A stretch of DNA of 64,000 nt from Nipponacmea schrenckii (GCA_030562195.1 CM060202.1:32106599-32170598); one strand, 5' to 3'. Numbered from the stretch's first letter, positions 1-11,585 are shown. Notes: generated by a model from the sequence alone, not told the origin. A program made the numbers and translations.

Positions 1-168
1 TTGTCCGAAACAAATCAAGCCTGTGCCCCTTTAAGACTGCATAAGTATCTTCTTGCAATTTTAATTGTGTGTCAGTAACCGATTTACCAGAAGTATAAAT
101 CGTAGTATCATCCGCAAAAAGATTACAGTAGAGTTAATATTCATAGGCAAATCATTAATATAAAGAAT
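1..168 (-). pseudogene. CR1-like reverse transcriptase fragment
   Basis: The reverse strand reads the RT palm motif region FADDTTIYTSGKSVTD, followed by a degenerate LKLQED-type stretch. The same sequence recurs at 12950-13040, 14170-14290, 27290-27400, 46350-46440 and 51060-51180, so this is one copy of a high-copy CR1-like relic. It has small deletions, for example near 120-140, and runs off the window edge. At about 168 it changes to the C-terminal part of another non-LTR family; the same junction is seen at about 51200, so the chimera was duplicated as a unit. Confidence 0.7.
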
Positions 169-910
169 ATTTCTAGTATTTATATACGAATTATTAAGAG
201 ATGAAATTACAGAACCTAGGACTTTCCTTCCTTGAGACGCCAGTATCTTCCCAGCATTAAGGAATTTTCCGTAATTAAATATAAAGTTCCGAGATATACA
301 TTATACTCTTTTACAATTTGTAGCGTTGTGTTAAAAAATTATAAAACTGGGGTACAGTGATAGCTTGCTCTTATGAAATACTATCACTTGAGATTTATTG
401 GCATTTATCTCAAGTTTCCATTTACTACAATAAAAGTAAAATTTATCCAATAGATTTTGCAGGGCTCGTTCACTATTGACAAAGAGCACAGTATCATCCG
501 CAAAAAGCAAACAGTAAATGATGGTATTACATATTTTAACTAAATCTGGGTCACCACTATCAAGACAATTTTCAATGTCATTAATAAATAACAAAAATAG
601 CAATGGTGAAAGTGGTTCAATAAGCTTATTATTAGACTCGCACCATTTAGTTAGTCTGCAGCTAAGTGTTAATAAGAATAGCTTAGCAAATGCACTTATA
701 ATAGATATTCCTCTAAAATTGTCTATAAATAATACTAAAAATTTGGCTTAGTATTGGGAAAAGAAGATCAGACCCTTCTATAAAATATTCGGTGTATAAT
801 TGGTCGGGACCCGTACTTTTTTCATATTTTTTTGGTGGCTAGCTCGACTTCACTTGCTGAAATATCCCTATCTAGGATTTCAATGTAGATATGAGAGTTT
901 GCTTTATGTA
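169..910 (-). pseudogene. Non-LTR retrotransposon family B, RT fragment
   Basis: The open stretch 331-603 reads LFINDIE, then the RT catalytic box FADDTVLF, then the thumb-like FYFYCSKWKLEINANKS. The part at 169-330 continues with the QGRKVLG-type segment that follows RT in many non-LTR elements. The paralogue at 43469-44640 aligns throughout, including the flank up to about 905. Stops and frameshifts make it a relic. It is the 3' half of the element whose endonuclease and ORF1 lie at 2866-4654; a Crypton-like element sits between. The clade was not resolved. Confidence 0.7.
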
Positions 911-1159
911 GTAAATAATACTCTACTCCAAGGTCGATATTAGAAATAACCCGCGGCCGAAGGGTTAGTTGGGTATTATTTGACATACACAACGACATCT
1001 TTTGCTTACAATGTCTTGGTGGGTACCCTTATATGACAAATTAAACTAATCCATATCACAACTTGATTCTATTACACCATCACAACGAGTATAAAACTGA
1101 ACTCTGTTCTGAACAGGAGCATGATGTGAGCAGTCGTAATTGTATTCACTTACTTCAAA

Positions 1160-2865
1160 ATGACGACAACGACTGATTCAGACGAAGAGCTATATGTTGC
1201 AAGCCAGATTGCAGAAAATAATTTGAATTTAGGTGGAAATTCGGACGGAGAACTGGTAGAGGCTAGTCAGCGTTTAGAAAATCACCATAATGATGAGAAG
1301 AAAATCATAAATAGCCTTAAACACACATGGACAATAGTGACCTCAATTTTTGGATGAGCAAGTTATGGCCAAAAATATCCACCTAATTCCATCTTCAGTT
1401 TAGTCATGGTACTGGTTTCTTATTTACGCCTAAAATATAAGAGAACTGTTGATATTTTGAAAAATACTTATTTTGAAGAAATTTGACAGGTTCTAGATGG
1501 CCCAAATGAAACAGCTCACAAATGAAGGTTAGCACAGTTGAAAAAAAACAGACTGAACCGCTCACAGATGAAGAAACCGAAACAATGTGGTCTAAGGGTG
1601 TTTTAGAAACTCATAACCCTCGTGTTTTAGTTAATACTATGATTTACTTAAACGGACTACATTTTTCAAAACGTAGTGGAAAGGAGCACCGTAATTTAAG
1701 ATACAGAAATAGCCAGGTATCGCTTGTAACCTCACCAAATGAAGTGGAATTTCTTCGCTATCAAAAAGATGTATTAAAACTGTTCAAGGTGGTCTCAAGC
1801 ATAGAAAAATCAAACCAAATATAGAAGAGCATCACGCCAGCGAAAATAAAGAACGTTGCTATGTAGAAATTTATAAAAAAAATACATGAAATTGTCCCCG
1901 ACAGGGGGATTCTACTTAACACCGTTAAAAGTGACTAGTGAAGATAAATGGTTTAGTAAACAGGCTTTATAGAAAGTTGTACCAGATTTATGTAAACAGG
2001 CAGGAATCAGTGGACATAAGACTAATCACTCCCTTCGAGTAACTACAGCTACGAAACTCTTCAATCATGGCATTCCAGAACAGTTAATTATGGAGTGCAC
2101 GGTCATCGTAGCGTAAAAGGTTAGTACAGTGGTCCTCACTTATAACGAACTTGCTTATGCCGAAAAACCGGTAATAACGAACACATTTAAAAGTCCCGTT
2201 TTTCACTGCACTAATTTCATTGAAAAATATATGGATAAAACGAAATGAAGTTTTTTAAAATAAAATAAGTTAATCCGACAATATATTAGAATCAAAATCC
2301 CCGAGAATCACCCATTTTCAGACTATATGTTAACAGCAATGAAACCACCTGAGTGGCAGGACCGGTGTTTCGAAAAGAGTTAGCATGTTCTGCTTCGAGA
2401 AGACACCCGCCATTAATTTCAGCACCTGGAATCAAAGCGAGCGATACACCATCCACCTTTATGTGAATAATAATCCATAATGTGAAGCAAAAAATCACTG
2501 TAGAATCTTGTATCAGTATTTAATAACATTCAGTTTTTAGTACCTAAACTAATCATGTATTTTATTTGTAGGGGTGCCAACATACAAAAGAACATCAAAT
2601 GAGATGAAGACAGAAATAAGTGGCATTTTAAATGGCGGAAAAGTTATAGATGAAGATATCGAAGAACAAACTTCATCAAAAAGACCATGTCGGCAGTTTT
2701 CAACGGAATCCAGTTCAACGCCTATAATTTATGCTTCTAATTGTGTTATAAACATTAAAAAAAATTAAAATGTTGAGAACTTGTCGAGTTTATCTGATGA
2801 CCGTGACGTAATCATCATAGGGTGTATGAGTTCACTTACCGGGGATGATATTTGTTTATTTGAGT
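1160..2865 (+). pseudogene. Crypton-type tyrosine recombinase (DUF3504-like), decayed
   Basis: Read in order: an acidic N-terminus with two ELYVASQ/ELVEASQ-type repeats (1160-1290), a core-binding part in shifted frames (1330-1520), then the DUF3504 hallmark at 1522-1824 (LTDEETETMWSKGVLETH, NTMIYLNGLHFSKRSGKEH). The catalytic part follows at 1990-2120: HSLRVTTATKLF (H-x-x-R) and GHRSVKG. An exon with YKRTSNEMK starts at 2572 after an intron. The tail reads on past a stop at 2766 to about 2860. Breaks: a TGA for Trp near 1355, a frameshift near 1500, a stop near 1970, and a frame change just before GHRS near 2098. DUF3504 genes are known derivatives of Crypton transposons. It interrupts non-LTR family B, so it inserted later. 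Confidence 0.8.
2120..2571 (+). other. Probable retained-position intron in the Crypton-like gene
   Basis: The coding frame GHRSVKG meets a donor-like AAAAG|GTTAGT at 2119/2120, and the frame resumes after a polypyrimidine-type acceptor TTTATTTGTAG at 2571. Joining the two gives Gly-Val-Pro-Thr-Tyr-Lys in frame, the order in which the YKRTS motif follows GHRS in this family. The 452-bp interior has no recognisable coding content on the plus strand. Confidence 0.65.
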
Positions 2866-3760
2866 CCCATCTAATGACAGTGTTTTCATGTTCAACTTTA
2901 GTCGATCCTGTATCAACTTTAGCATCACCAGGAGCACATTCACCTTCTAAAGTAAAGCTTAGAGCAGCGTGGTCGGAGAATTCTGTCAATTCTAAAACTT
3001 GAAAGTCGCGAATGTTTTTAAATGAACTCTTATCTGCGTGCACGTAATCTATTGTGCTCGATCCTCTTGTGGAATAAAAAGTAAATCTACCTTTGCCACT
3101 ATCTAACCCAAATATACCGTTAACGATAAGACACTTGATAGATTTACATAGACCAAGCAGTTTTTTTTTCAAAAGTATTAAGAACAGTATCCTTAGAGTA
3201 TCTGGATAATTAGGTCACAGTATCAGCTGAATCATCGGGATCATGGGAAAATAAATTCTAAGTTGTCTTTGATAATTTGAGTCCGTTCTTGTGCGACCAT
3301 TAAAATCGCCACAAACAATTATGTTACCTAGTGATTGAAATGAAAGGCAGATCTGCTCAACTTCGACAAATATGTCGAAATCAGTAAGATTATGGAAAGA
3401 ATTAGATTCAGGTTGAATGTAAAGAAATATAATGAATAGATCTTTTGAATTTTTGCCGTGTGTTGATCGTTGAATCTTTATCACCGTCAAACCCCGTGAG
3501 GACACATGAGACAAAACAATCTAAGTGTGGTTAAAACCAATATTGCAAGGCCACCATAAAAGCCGCGTTTACCAATTGCTTCCCCCGATTTATTAATGTA
3601 CATTGACTGAAGGCAGGTAGATTTATTTGATCATTAACTTTTAACCAAGATATAGATAGGAGTACAATGTCGTAACATGATATGTATTTTTCGAATGTAG
3701 TCTTATTAATGACTGATCTCAGCCCCTGAATATTCCACACAAAGAATTTTGGTCGTCACC
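2866..3760 (-). pseudogene. Non-LTR family B, APE-type endonuclease domain
   Basis: Three overlapping frames on the reverse strand read an exonuclease-endonuclease-phosphatase fold: MWNIQGLRSVINK at 3531-3740, a central part with IIVCGDFNGRTRTD at 3215-3514 (the catalytic GDFNG), and the C-terminal SSTIDYVHADKS and LTEFSDHAALS (the SDH motif) at 2765-3172. Frame changes near 3520 and 3200 break it. Sequence at 2866-2960 is shared with 44515-44635, so the two are copies of one element. The 5' neighbour on this strand is ORF1 at 4022-4654. In the living element this domain would nick target DNA for target-primed reverse transcription. Confidence 0.75.
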
Positions 3761-4021
3761 CTGGGGAATTCCTTTTCTGAAGAGACGTTGTCGCGATTCT
3801 GTATTTATATCATGTGATATCGCTGTGTGAGCTTGAGAGATGGCAGTTTGCTGTTCGGTGGTAAAGAAGTCGGTTATCCTGGAATAGGTGTGGACGACGC
3901 AAGGGAGGGGTGGGGTGGCAGCATTGATATCAGTTTTTTGAGATCGAAACCAATCGTTGATTCTTCTTTCTGAAGCTGGTATTAGGTCAGAATTATGAGA
4001 CGGAATCTCGGTGTTCGATTC
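3761..4021 (-). other. Spacer between ORF1 and endonuclease of family B
   Basis: No open frame of note. It probably holds the end of ORF1 and the ORF1/ORF2 junction of the same element, degraded. It contains a purine-rich tract (GGGAGGGGTGGGGTGG) near 3900. Confidence 0.4.
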
Positions 4022-4654
4022 CTATCGACAGTCTGATCGATGTATATACCTGATATTATCACCTATTGATTTGAAGAATTGTAATAAGTCACCTTCTGAC
4101 TGGATACTTACTAGCTTTTGTTGATGCGTTTTAGCTCCCATTCGTCCATCGTTGGTCCAGCAACCATCAATTGCCCTTACTTTGAATAGGCTACTAATTT
4201 CGCCAAATATAACTGAACGTTGTTTAGTCAAGGCTTCGTTTACGAAGATGTTAAACTTTCTATGGTTATTATAGTTTTTCAGATAACTTTTATTCTTGAA
4301 AACCAAGGCATGACTTCTATATCTAATAAATCTGACGATGATATCACGCGGCTGATTTGGCCTTGGTTTACCGACACGGTGACTACGTCCTATATCAAAA
4401 ATAGATAGCTGAATGTTAAGGTCATAAAGGATTTCAATGCTAATTATACTCAGTATTGTACTCTCTGTATTTTCAGTTTTGTCTTCGGGAACTCCGCAGA
4501 ATTTTAAGCATGTCCTTCTCGAATACTGTTCAAGATCATCAATACGGTCCTTCTTCTTATCGAGAAGAGTGTTAATTACCTGAAGATTAGGTTGAAGATG
4601 AGTAATAATCTCATTTTTGGCCTTATCGTGTTTTAGTAAGTCAGCCATAAACAT
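4022..4654 (-). CDS. L1-type ORF1 protein (transposase_22-like), partial
   Basis: An open frame of 210 codons. It holds the end of a coiled-coil-like N-terminus, then DDLEQYSRRTCLKFCGVPED, the signature that opens the RRM-like domain of L1-type ORF1 proteins, then DIGRSHRVGKPRPNQPRDIIVRF and a C-terminal domain. Such proteins bind the element RNA as trimers. An in-frame stop lies about 12 codons before the chosen ATG, so the original N-terminus is probably lost and the start is a convenience. It belongs with the endonuclease at 2866-3760 and the RT at 169-910. Confidence 0.75.
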   Translation of the reverse strand: MFMADLLKHDKAKNEIITHLQPNLQVINTLLDKKKDRIDDLEQYSRRTCLKFCGVPEDKTENTESTILSIISIEILYDLNIQLSIFDIGRSHRVGKPRPNQPRDIIVRFIRYRSHALVFKNKSYLKNYNNHRKFNIFVNEALTKQRSVIFGEISSLFKVRAIDGCWTNDGRMGAKTHQQKLVSIQSEGDLLQFFKSIGDNIRYIHRSDCR

Positions 4655-5080
4655 TTTCAGGGAGTTATCGTCTTTAAGGAGTTTATCCTAAAATTCATTC
4701 GTTTTATTTCGGTTAGACTGTTATTTAGTCATATTAATTTTGTAATTAGTAATGGACCCCTTCGGATAGGAGATTTAAGGAGAGGGATTACACTCATTAT
4801 TATGGCTTATAAAGATGTTCGACAACGGGACTAGATTTCTGCTCATAACTAAAAATAGACATTGTAAACATTGTCAAAAAGCTTACTAAGATAGTTACAA
4901 CCTCTATGATCCATCATTTTTAGATACAGTTCCGAATCCAACTACACATATAACACTGGAGTGCAGGAAAGGTCGTTATTTTTCATACACATATTCATGT
5001 AAATCCAGTAAACATTCAGCACAATAAACAGAAAATCTAACAGTCGGCCATCTTGTTAATTATCTTAATTATGTTGTTCC
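4655..5080. repeat. Family-B 5' flank, shared with 44640-44862
   Basis: From about 4855 (TAGACATTGTAAACATTG) to 5080 this matches 44641-44862 almost base for base. In the 44-kb copy it follows the family-B linker directly, meaning that copy lost ORF1 and EN by an internal deletion of about 1.9 kb. No gene is visible. Confidence 0.6.
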
Positions 5081-5483
5081 TCCTCACCTTATGATTCTTA
5101 AAAACACCACTGTAGAAGAAGTATGATTCACGATGGTTAGATATTACCTATACCTGTATTTGAATATGATACAAACACTATTCCCTTCTGTTACTGCAAA
5201 CTGTGTCGAATTGGAATTTACAGGTGTCTTCCCATATTTCCCCTTACCAATTGAGGTAATAGATCGGAACAAAATCAGGAAGGCATGATAAGGGAAAGGA
5301 CGATGTGGCGGGATTCTTTTTTTCCACGGTAGATTCAAGTAAAGTCTAATCATCCTTCCAATATATGCTGACATTACCAATTAATGCGCGACGTTCATTG
5401 CATCTCACTTGTTTTCACGAGATGAACATTCGGATTTTTCAACTCGGTTTCCCCTTGTCAGTGATGCATTTGTAGAGACGGAC
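5081..5483. repeat. Composite module P (left-arm copy)
   Basis: A block that recurs at 21971-22258 with 26129-26280 (inverted), 31341-31740, 36490-36880, 36890-37031 and 44850-45270. Short frames inside it (for example 5144-5380) recur only because the DNA recurs; stops vary between copies and no family is recognised. Its inner end (about 5425-5475) repeats an internal 45-bp stretch of the SINE at 5616-5987, so the module itself contains an older SINE piece. It marks the outer edge of the large inverted duplication. Confidence 0.6.
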
Positions 5484-6054
5484 TGTTCTGAATGTTTTAG
5501 AATGAACGAATGTTTCCGAATGTTTGTTATGTTGTTTTTTGATCGGTGTTACCGAATGAGTGTAGAAAAAATGTACGATGAATAGAATATGGCGGAATAA
5601 ACAAACTTAGATTAGAAATGAAATGAAATGAATGGAGTTTTACGTCCTACTCTTCTGCACCTTATGGGCTAATGAAGACGGGCAACGCCATGCAGTGTGC
5701 AATGAGGGAAATTTTGCCAGGACAGCGGCATTAGCCTACTCTTTTTGCGATTTCCAACTGTCGAGGGATCTTTAACGTGCACAGCCTGTAGCACACGGGG
5801 CCTCGGTTTATTGTCCCATCCGAACGACTAGACGCTTTTTCCATGTCAGTCCCTCCGACCTGCAATCACTGACAAGGGGAAACCGGGCTGAAAAATCCGA
5901 AAGTTCATCTCGACCTTTGCCGGGATTGAACCCTGGACCCTCAGGTTAGCGAGCAAGCGTCTAACCCACTGAGCCACCGCGGCTCCCAACTTAGATTAGA
6001 TTAGTGCTTATTTCTTATAACTAGTTTCGCTTTTAGTCTGTGTAGTCAGAAACA
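5484..6054 (+). repeat. 5' LTR of BEL copy 1, interrupted by a SINE
   Basis: Without the insert the LTR is about 187 bp, matching 11586-11772 and 40432-40618. The ends TGTT...AACA obey the TG/CA rule. The SINE and its duplicated target occupy 5616-5999. Confidence 0.85.
5616..5987 (-). mobile_element. tRNA-headed SINE, about 372 bp, with target-site duplication
   Basis: The reverse strand starts with a tRNA-like head carrying a pol III A box (TGGCTCAGTGGG) and B box (GGTTCAATCC), followed by a body, and ends in a (CATTT)-type tail near 5620-5635. A perfect 12-bp duplication AACTTAGATTAG flanks it (5604-5615 and 5988-5999). The 3' part recurs truncated at 43232-43344, and an internal piece recurs inside module P. 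It inserted into the LTR of BEL copy 1 after the arms separated, since the right-arm LTR lacks it. Confidence 0.85.
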
Positions 6055-6058
6055 TTTT

Positions 6059-6076
6059 TGGTAGCAGAGCGTGGTT
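6059..6076 (+). promoter_or_regulatory. Primer-binding site of BEL copy 1
   Basis: TGGTAGCAGAGCGTGG starts four to five bases after the LTR terminus and begins with TGG, complementary to a tRNA CCA end. The same site follows the LTR at 40619 and precedes it (inverted) at about 21770. The primer tRNA was not identified. Confidence 0.6.
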
Positions 6077-6156
6077 TTCCATGAGTATAGACATTTAGAC
6101 GCTTCCAGTTAGTACCGAATTAGAAATTAGAAGAAATTAGTGATGGGCTTAGAAAA

Positions 6157-9100
6157 ATGAGTGCACGTGGAGACGATTCGTCAGGCGTGGTCGACCCACC
6201 ATCAGAAGAAAAAGACAAGTTGAACTTTTTCATTAAACGCAAACGTAGATTGAAAACGCAGATTACAAGAGGTAAATTTCCAAAAAGGCTTAGAGGCCAA
6301 TCCTGAAGAAGTGAAAGGTGCGTTAGAATTTATTTTGAAATGTCACGAAGAACTTTCTGAGGTGTTGTTGCAACTGTGTGATATAGACGATGAAAAATAT
6401 GAAGATGAATTAGAGCAATGTGGCGAAGATTATATCAAAGATGTAGTTCTAAAAGCAACAGAATTGTTATCGAAAATTGTATTCCAAACTGAAGATCATG
6501 AAGATGGTACGAAACGACCCACTTACTTCCCCCAACCAGAACATACTCAGACCACAAACAATTCTATTCCTGAAGCATTTCAAATAGATAGAGATATGTT
6601 CCAGCAATTAAAAAGAGTTGGAATTCCAAGATTCAGTGGCCACAAAAATGATTATCCAATATTTAAAGAGACTTTTGCTTAAGTTGTGGATCGGTTAAGT
6701 TGTAGTGACAGCTACAAGATGCTACAGCTCAGGCAGTATTTAGAAGGGGATGCCTTACAAGCTATAGAAGGATTTCCTGCCAGTTCAATAGGCTATAAAG
6801 CTGCATGCAAAAGATTGGATGAAAAATATGGTGGAAAGCGCCGAGATATTTTGAGACATTTGCATTCCATTCAACACATGAAACAGGTCAACTTCAATAA
6901 TGTGAAGAACATAGAAGAATTTTCAGACAAATTAGAATTATCTATAATTTCATTGAAAGAAGCTGGTAGAGTTGAAGAGTTCCAGCAGAACTCCATGTTT
7001 TACAGCATAGCCAGGGGAAAACTGTCAACAGGAAATATTACACATTATAAAAGATGGATAGCTGTAGAGAAAAAAGAAGAGAATTTAGAGAATCTACATG
7101 AATGGTTAGCAACTGAAGTTAGATTAAGAATTGAAGCTCAAGAAGAAGCAGACGGCATATTATCTCAGACAGAGAAACCCAGTCGATCTCGAACATTTAC
7201 AACTGCTCGAAATTCATCTGAGAAATTGAAGTGTTACTTATGTAATGGTCCACATCGCCTTACTGATTGCTCAGACTTTAATCGCTTACCAGTCTCAGAA
7301 AGATGGCGAGTTGCTAGAGACACAAATATTTGTTTTAGATGTTTATCAGGCATGCACAAAGGCCTTAATTGCTCTCCTTCCCATAGATGTGAAGTTAATA
7401 ATTGTAATCGTACTCATCATAGTCTCTTGCATTTTGAGACTTCCATACCCCTTAGTTCAGGTCCATTAAAATCAAATGCTTATAATCCCACACCCCCTCG
7501 TTTAGGTCAAGTAGATGCTTATACTCACCATTCTGCTTCTGTAAATAATATTAGCTATTCATTTAGAACTGTCCCAGTAGTTTTAGAAAGTGATTATGGC
7601 TATTTCAATGTTACAGCATTGCTTGATGAATGCTCAACTGACTCATATGTTATTGATAATGCTCAGAATATTCTTAGACTTTCGGGTACACAGACTAAGT
7701 TAAATGTGTCAGTTTTGGGTGGTCAGACGAAATATTTAGATACAACTAAGCTTAAGTTTACATTAAGAAGTGTTGATGGTTCATTTGGTTGTAATTTAGA
7801 AGCTTTCACTGTTAGAGATGTAACAGGTAACATGCCAGCTATAGATTGGACTGAGGCAGGTAAAAATTGGCCCCATTTAAAAGGTATAAATTTTCCTAAG
7901 ATTGTAGATACTAGAATAGGCATTTTGATTGGTTTGAACTGTACAGAGGTACATAGAAGTATTACTGAAATTGCAGGTAGTAGCAAAGAGCCAGTGGCAA
8001 GGCTTACACCCTTAGGTTGGACGTGTGTAGGTCCTTTGAGTGATTCTCAATCACCAAGTTCGACAAATCATTTTGCTCACACCTTTTTCTGTAGTGGTGG
8101 TGAAACTGACTTATTGCTTAGGCAGATGTGGGAGTTGGAAAATGAGGGCATAAGATCCAACCCTTTGTCTGAATCAGATAGCAAACTATATGCAAAGACC
8201 AGATCTTCTCTTGAATTTGAAGGTAGATACAGTGTTGAAATTCCTTGGAAGGAAGATGAGCCAAAGTTAATTAATAATTTTGAAATAGCTAAATGTAGAT
8301 TAGAGAATTTAGAACGTTCCTTAAAGAATAGACCTGAAGTTGCTTTAGAATATTGTAGAATTATTTTAGATCATATAAAAAAAGGTTATGTCAAAGAAGT
8401 TGTGCCATGTAAACTAGATACTGATAGAACTTGGTATTTACCTCATTTTCCTGTCGTAAGATTAGATAAGGATACAACTAAAGAATAGTTATGGATGCCG
8501 CTTCTAAGTTTAATAATAAGTCATTGAATGATTGTATTAATGCAGGTCCAAAGTTACATAGAGAATTATTAGATGTTCTATTAAGGTTTAGAAGAAGACC
8601 AATAGCAGTTGCTGCAGATATTACTGAAATGTTTATGCAAATATGTATGAAATCAGAAGATAGGCAGTTCCATAGATTTCTATGGAGGGAATTAGACCAA
8701 TCAGTTGAATTTCGAGTTTTTGAGTATCAGAGGTTAGTTTTCGGTAATACATCATCCCCATTCTTGTCTAATTTAGTCCTAAGGGAACATGCCTTGACTT
8801 TCAAAGATAGTTATAGATTAGGTTCAGAGTCTATTTTAAATTCAATGTATGTTGATGATTTATTAGATAGTGCACATTCAGTTTCAGAAGCAGTAGAACT
8901 TCGACATGAGATTTCAGATTTACTAAGTAAAGGTGGATTTAATATAAGAAAATGGCTTTCAAATAGTCCCAAAGTTTTAGAGGATGTCCCAGTCAGTGAT
9001 CGAGCTTCAAATTTGTCTTTAAGAGATGTTGATTCATTTTCAGTTAAAACTTTAGGTATTCTGTGGAAAGCTGGTTCAGATTGTTTTTCATTTGATGTTA

Positions 9101-11413
9101 GGAAAATAGATAGTTCTATAGAATTGACTAAAAGGTTTGTTGTTAGTAGAACAGCAACTTTATTTGACCCTCTCAATCTTTTAGCTCCTTATACCATTAG
9201 GGCTAAGATAGGTATTCAACAAACATAGGTTAGAGGAATAAATTGGGATCAGTTATTGCCAGATGATTTATGTGTCTTGTGGAATAATTGGTTCAGTGAG
9301 TTATCTCTCCTTGGACAGATTCAAATTGACAGGTGTTTAGTTTCCATAACATAAGTCACATAAGTAGTCCAGAAATCAATTCATAATTTAGTTGATTCTT
9401 CAGAAGCAGCTTATGCTGCAGCTAGTTATTTACGTTGTGTTTATCAAGATAATTCTGTAACAGTTAATTTAATATCTGCCAAAACTAGAGTTACGCCCCT
9501 TAAAGTAATTTCAATCCCAAAGTTAGAACTTTGTGCAGCCGTATTAGGCCTTAGGTTAACTCAAACTCTTAGTAAAGTATTGGAAATAGACGCTGGTCAA
9601 GTTACTTATTGGAGTGACAGCCAGAATGTTTTATTTTGGATTAGAGGAGAATCTAGAACTTATAAGCCTTTTGTGTCAAACCGTGTTGGGGAGATACATC
9701 AGTATTCCGATCCCCAGAGTTGGCGTCATGTTCCAACTAAACAGAACAGCACAGACTTAGCAACACGTGGACGTTCTGTAGTGGACTTACCTGACAATGC
9801 TTTATGGTGGCATGGACCATGTTTTCTTAATAAAGATCCTTGTGAATGGCCTTGTAACGAGCCAACCCAGCCTTCAGAAGATGTGTTTCAAGAAATTCGC
9901 GAGAAGAAAAGTCTTGCATTTGTAACAGTTAATTTTGACTTAGGACGTTTAGAACCGTCAAGATATTCAAAATGGTTTAATCTTAAACGTGTAACAGCGT
10001 GGATTCTTCGTTTCATTGATAACATTCGTAAACCCAAAGATGATCGTAACCTTAGCAAGGTTCTTAGTGTACAAGAACTAAAGGAATCTGAAGATTATTG
10101 GATTAAATATGCTCAGTTGGATGCCTTTTTTGAAGAAATAACTTGTATTAGGAAGGGCAATCCTGTTAAATCATCGAAACTTTCTACCTTTCAGCCTGTT
10201 TTAGATAATGGAGTACTTCGAGTTAGTGGTCGCCTTCAAAGAGCCGAACTTGTGTCTTATGATGCAAAACATCCTATTATTTTGCCAAAGAACAGTGAAA
10301 TATCACGTCTCATAGTTACACATTATCACGAACTCAGTAATCACAATAGTGGAACTTCGAATACTTTAGCAGATCTTAGAGCTAAATACTGGATTTTTCG
10401 TGCTAGAGATTTGATCAAGCGTATCCGTTTTGATTGTTATGAATGTCGTCGCAGGAACAGAAAACCAGCAGGTCAGATAATGGCGCCGCTTCCGAAATTC
10501 CGTTTGGGAAATCCCTTAAGTGCCTTTGCAAGGGTAGGATTGGACTATGCTGGACCCTATTTGACAAAACAAGGTCTTGGAAAAGTACAGACAAAACGCT
10601 GGTTATGTTTATCCACATGCTTAGCTTCAAGAGCAGTTCATTTGGAATTTTCGTGGAATTTAGTACAGATAGTTTCCTTTGTGCCTTTGATCGTTTTGTA
10701 AGCAGAAGAGGCAAACCTATTCAAATTGTATCCGATAATGGAACAAATTTCAAAGGTGCGGAACGTGAACTTAGAGAACTTGTTTCTTGTTTAGATGCTG
10801 ACAAAATAGGTACTACTTTAGCCAATAGTGGTATTGAGTGGACTTTCAACCCCTCTTTGGCACCTCATTTTGGAGGAGTATTTGAATCGATGATTAAATC
10901 AGCTAAAAAAGGACTATTAGCTATTCTTGGACAAGCTGATATCACAGATGAAGAACTATTAAGTGCTATAGTTCATGTTGAAGGACTTATGAATTCTAGA
11001 CCTTTATGTTATGTTAGTGACGATTTAGATGAACCTGTTTTAACACCGAATCACTTTTTATTTGGACAATGTAGCGGCGAATTAGCCCCAGATTGTATCA
11101 ATGACTTACAATTTAACCCTCGCAAGAGATGGCGTCGTGTTCAAGATTTAATTAAACATTTTTGGACAAGATGGCTTAGAGAATTTTTACCTACATTGAA
11201 CTCTCGCAAAAAGTGGACTTCTGCTAGTAAAGACATAAACATAGACGATGTTGTATTGGTTATAGACCCCCAGATCTCTCGTGGTAATGGCCAATAGGAC
11301 GAGTTATTAAGACATTCCCGGGATCGGATGGGCACATTCGCGTTGTCCAATTAAAAGTTGGTAATAATGTACTGACACGCCCAGTTCATAGACTTTGTCC
11401 TTTAGATGCTTAG
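6157..11413 (+). pseudogene. BEL/Pao gag-pol polyprotein, copy 1 (broken)
   Basis: Domains in order: gag N-terminus MSARGDDSSG at 6157; DUF1759-type gag (about 6560-7100); two zinc knuckles (CYLCNGPH, CFRCLSGMH) and a CxxxxC/H relic at 7230-7430; aspartic protease ALLDECSTDSYV at 7615-7650; RT with SMYVDDLLD at 8838-8865; RNase H about 9390-9800; integrase zinc finger (HYHELSNH...CYECRRR) at 10320-10450 and catalytic D, D, E in GLDYAGPY, VSDNGTNF and GVFESM (10540, 10730, 10880); C-terminal DUF5641-like part to a stop at 11411. Breaks: a deletion near 6273, TAA for Gln at 6680, a 4-bp loss near 8485, TAG for Trp at 9226, several stops at 9340-9370, and frame changes near 10600 and 11290. The RT motif is intact here but damaged in copy 2. 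Confidence 0.88.
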
Positions 11414-11585
11414 ATAATTGTAATAGCATATAATTAGAATACTTTCGAAGCTAGAGGCTTATTATATCTGTATTTTGTAATAGAGAATTTTAGATTCTAT
11501 GTTTCGATTTCACTCTTTTGTATTATAAATTAGCTTCAATTATTTGGAATTGATGTTCCCCTTGGTCTCATCAAGGAGGGGAGTG

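Noticed and set aside
935..985. Imperfect inverted repeat AATAACCC/GGGTATTATT as Crypton terminal repeats
   Set aside because: Cryptons lack TIRs and no matching repeat is seen near 2865.
5144..5380. 78-codon frame repeated in several module-P copies
   Set aside because: Present because the DNA repeats; stops and frameshifts differ among copies and no motif is seen.
5918..5987. Possible tRNA gene on the minus strand
   Set aside because: A and B boxes belong to the SINE head; it is flanked by a SINE body, tail and target duplication, and no full cloverleaf was drawn.
7245..7469. Hydrophobic frame overlapping the BEL zinc knuckles (also 20378-20602)
   Set aside because: Alternate-frame shadow of gag; the knuckle frame is the conserved one.
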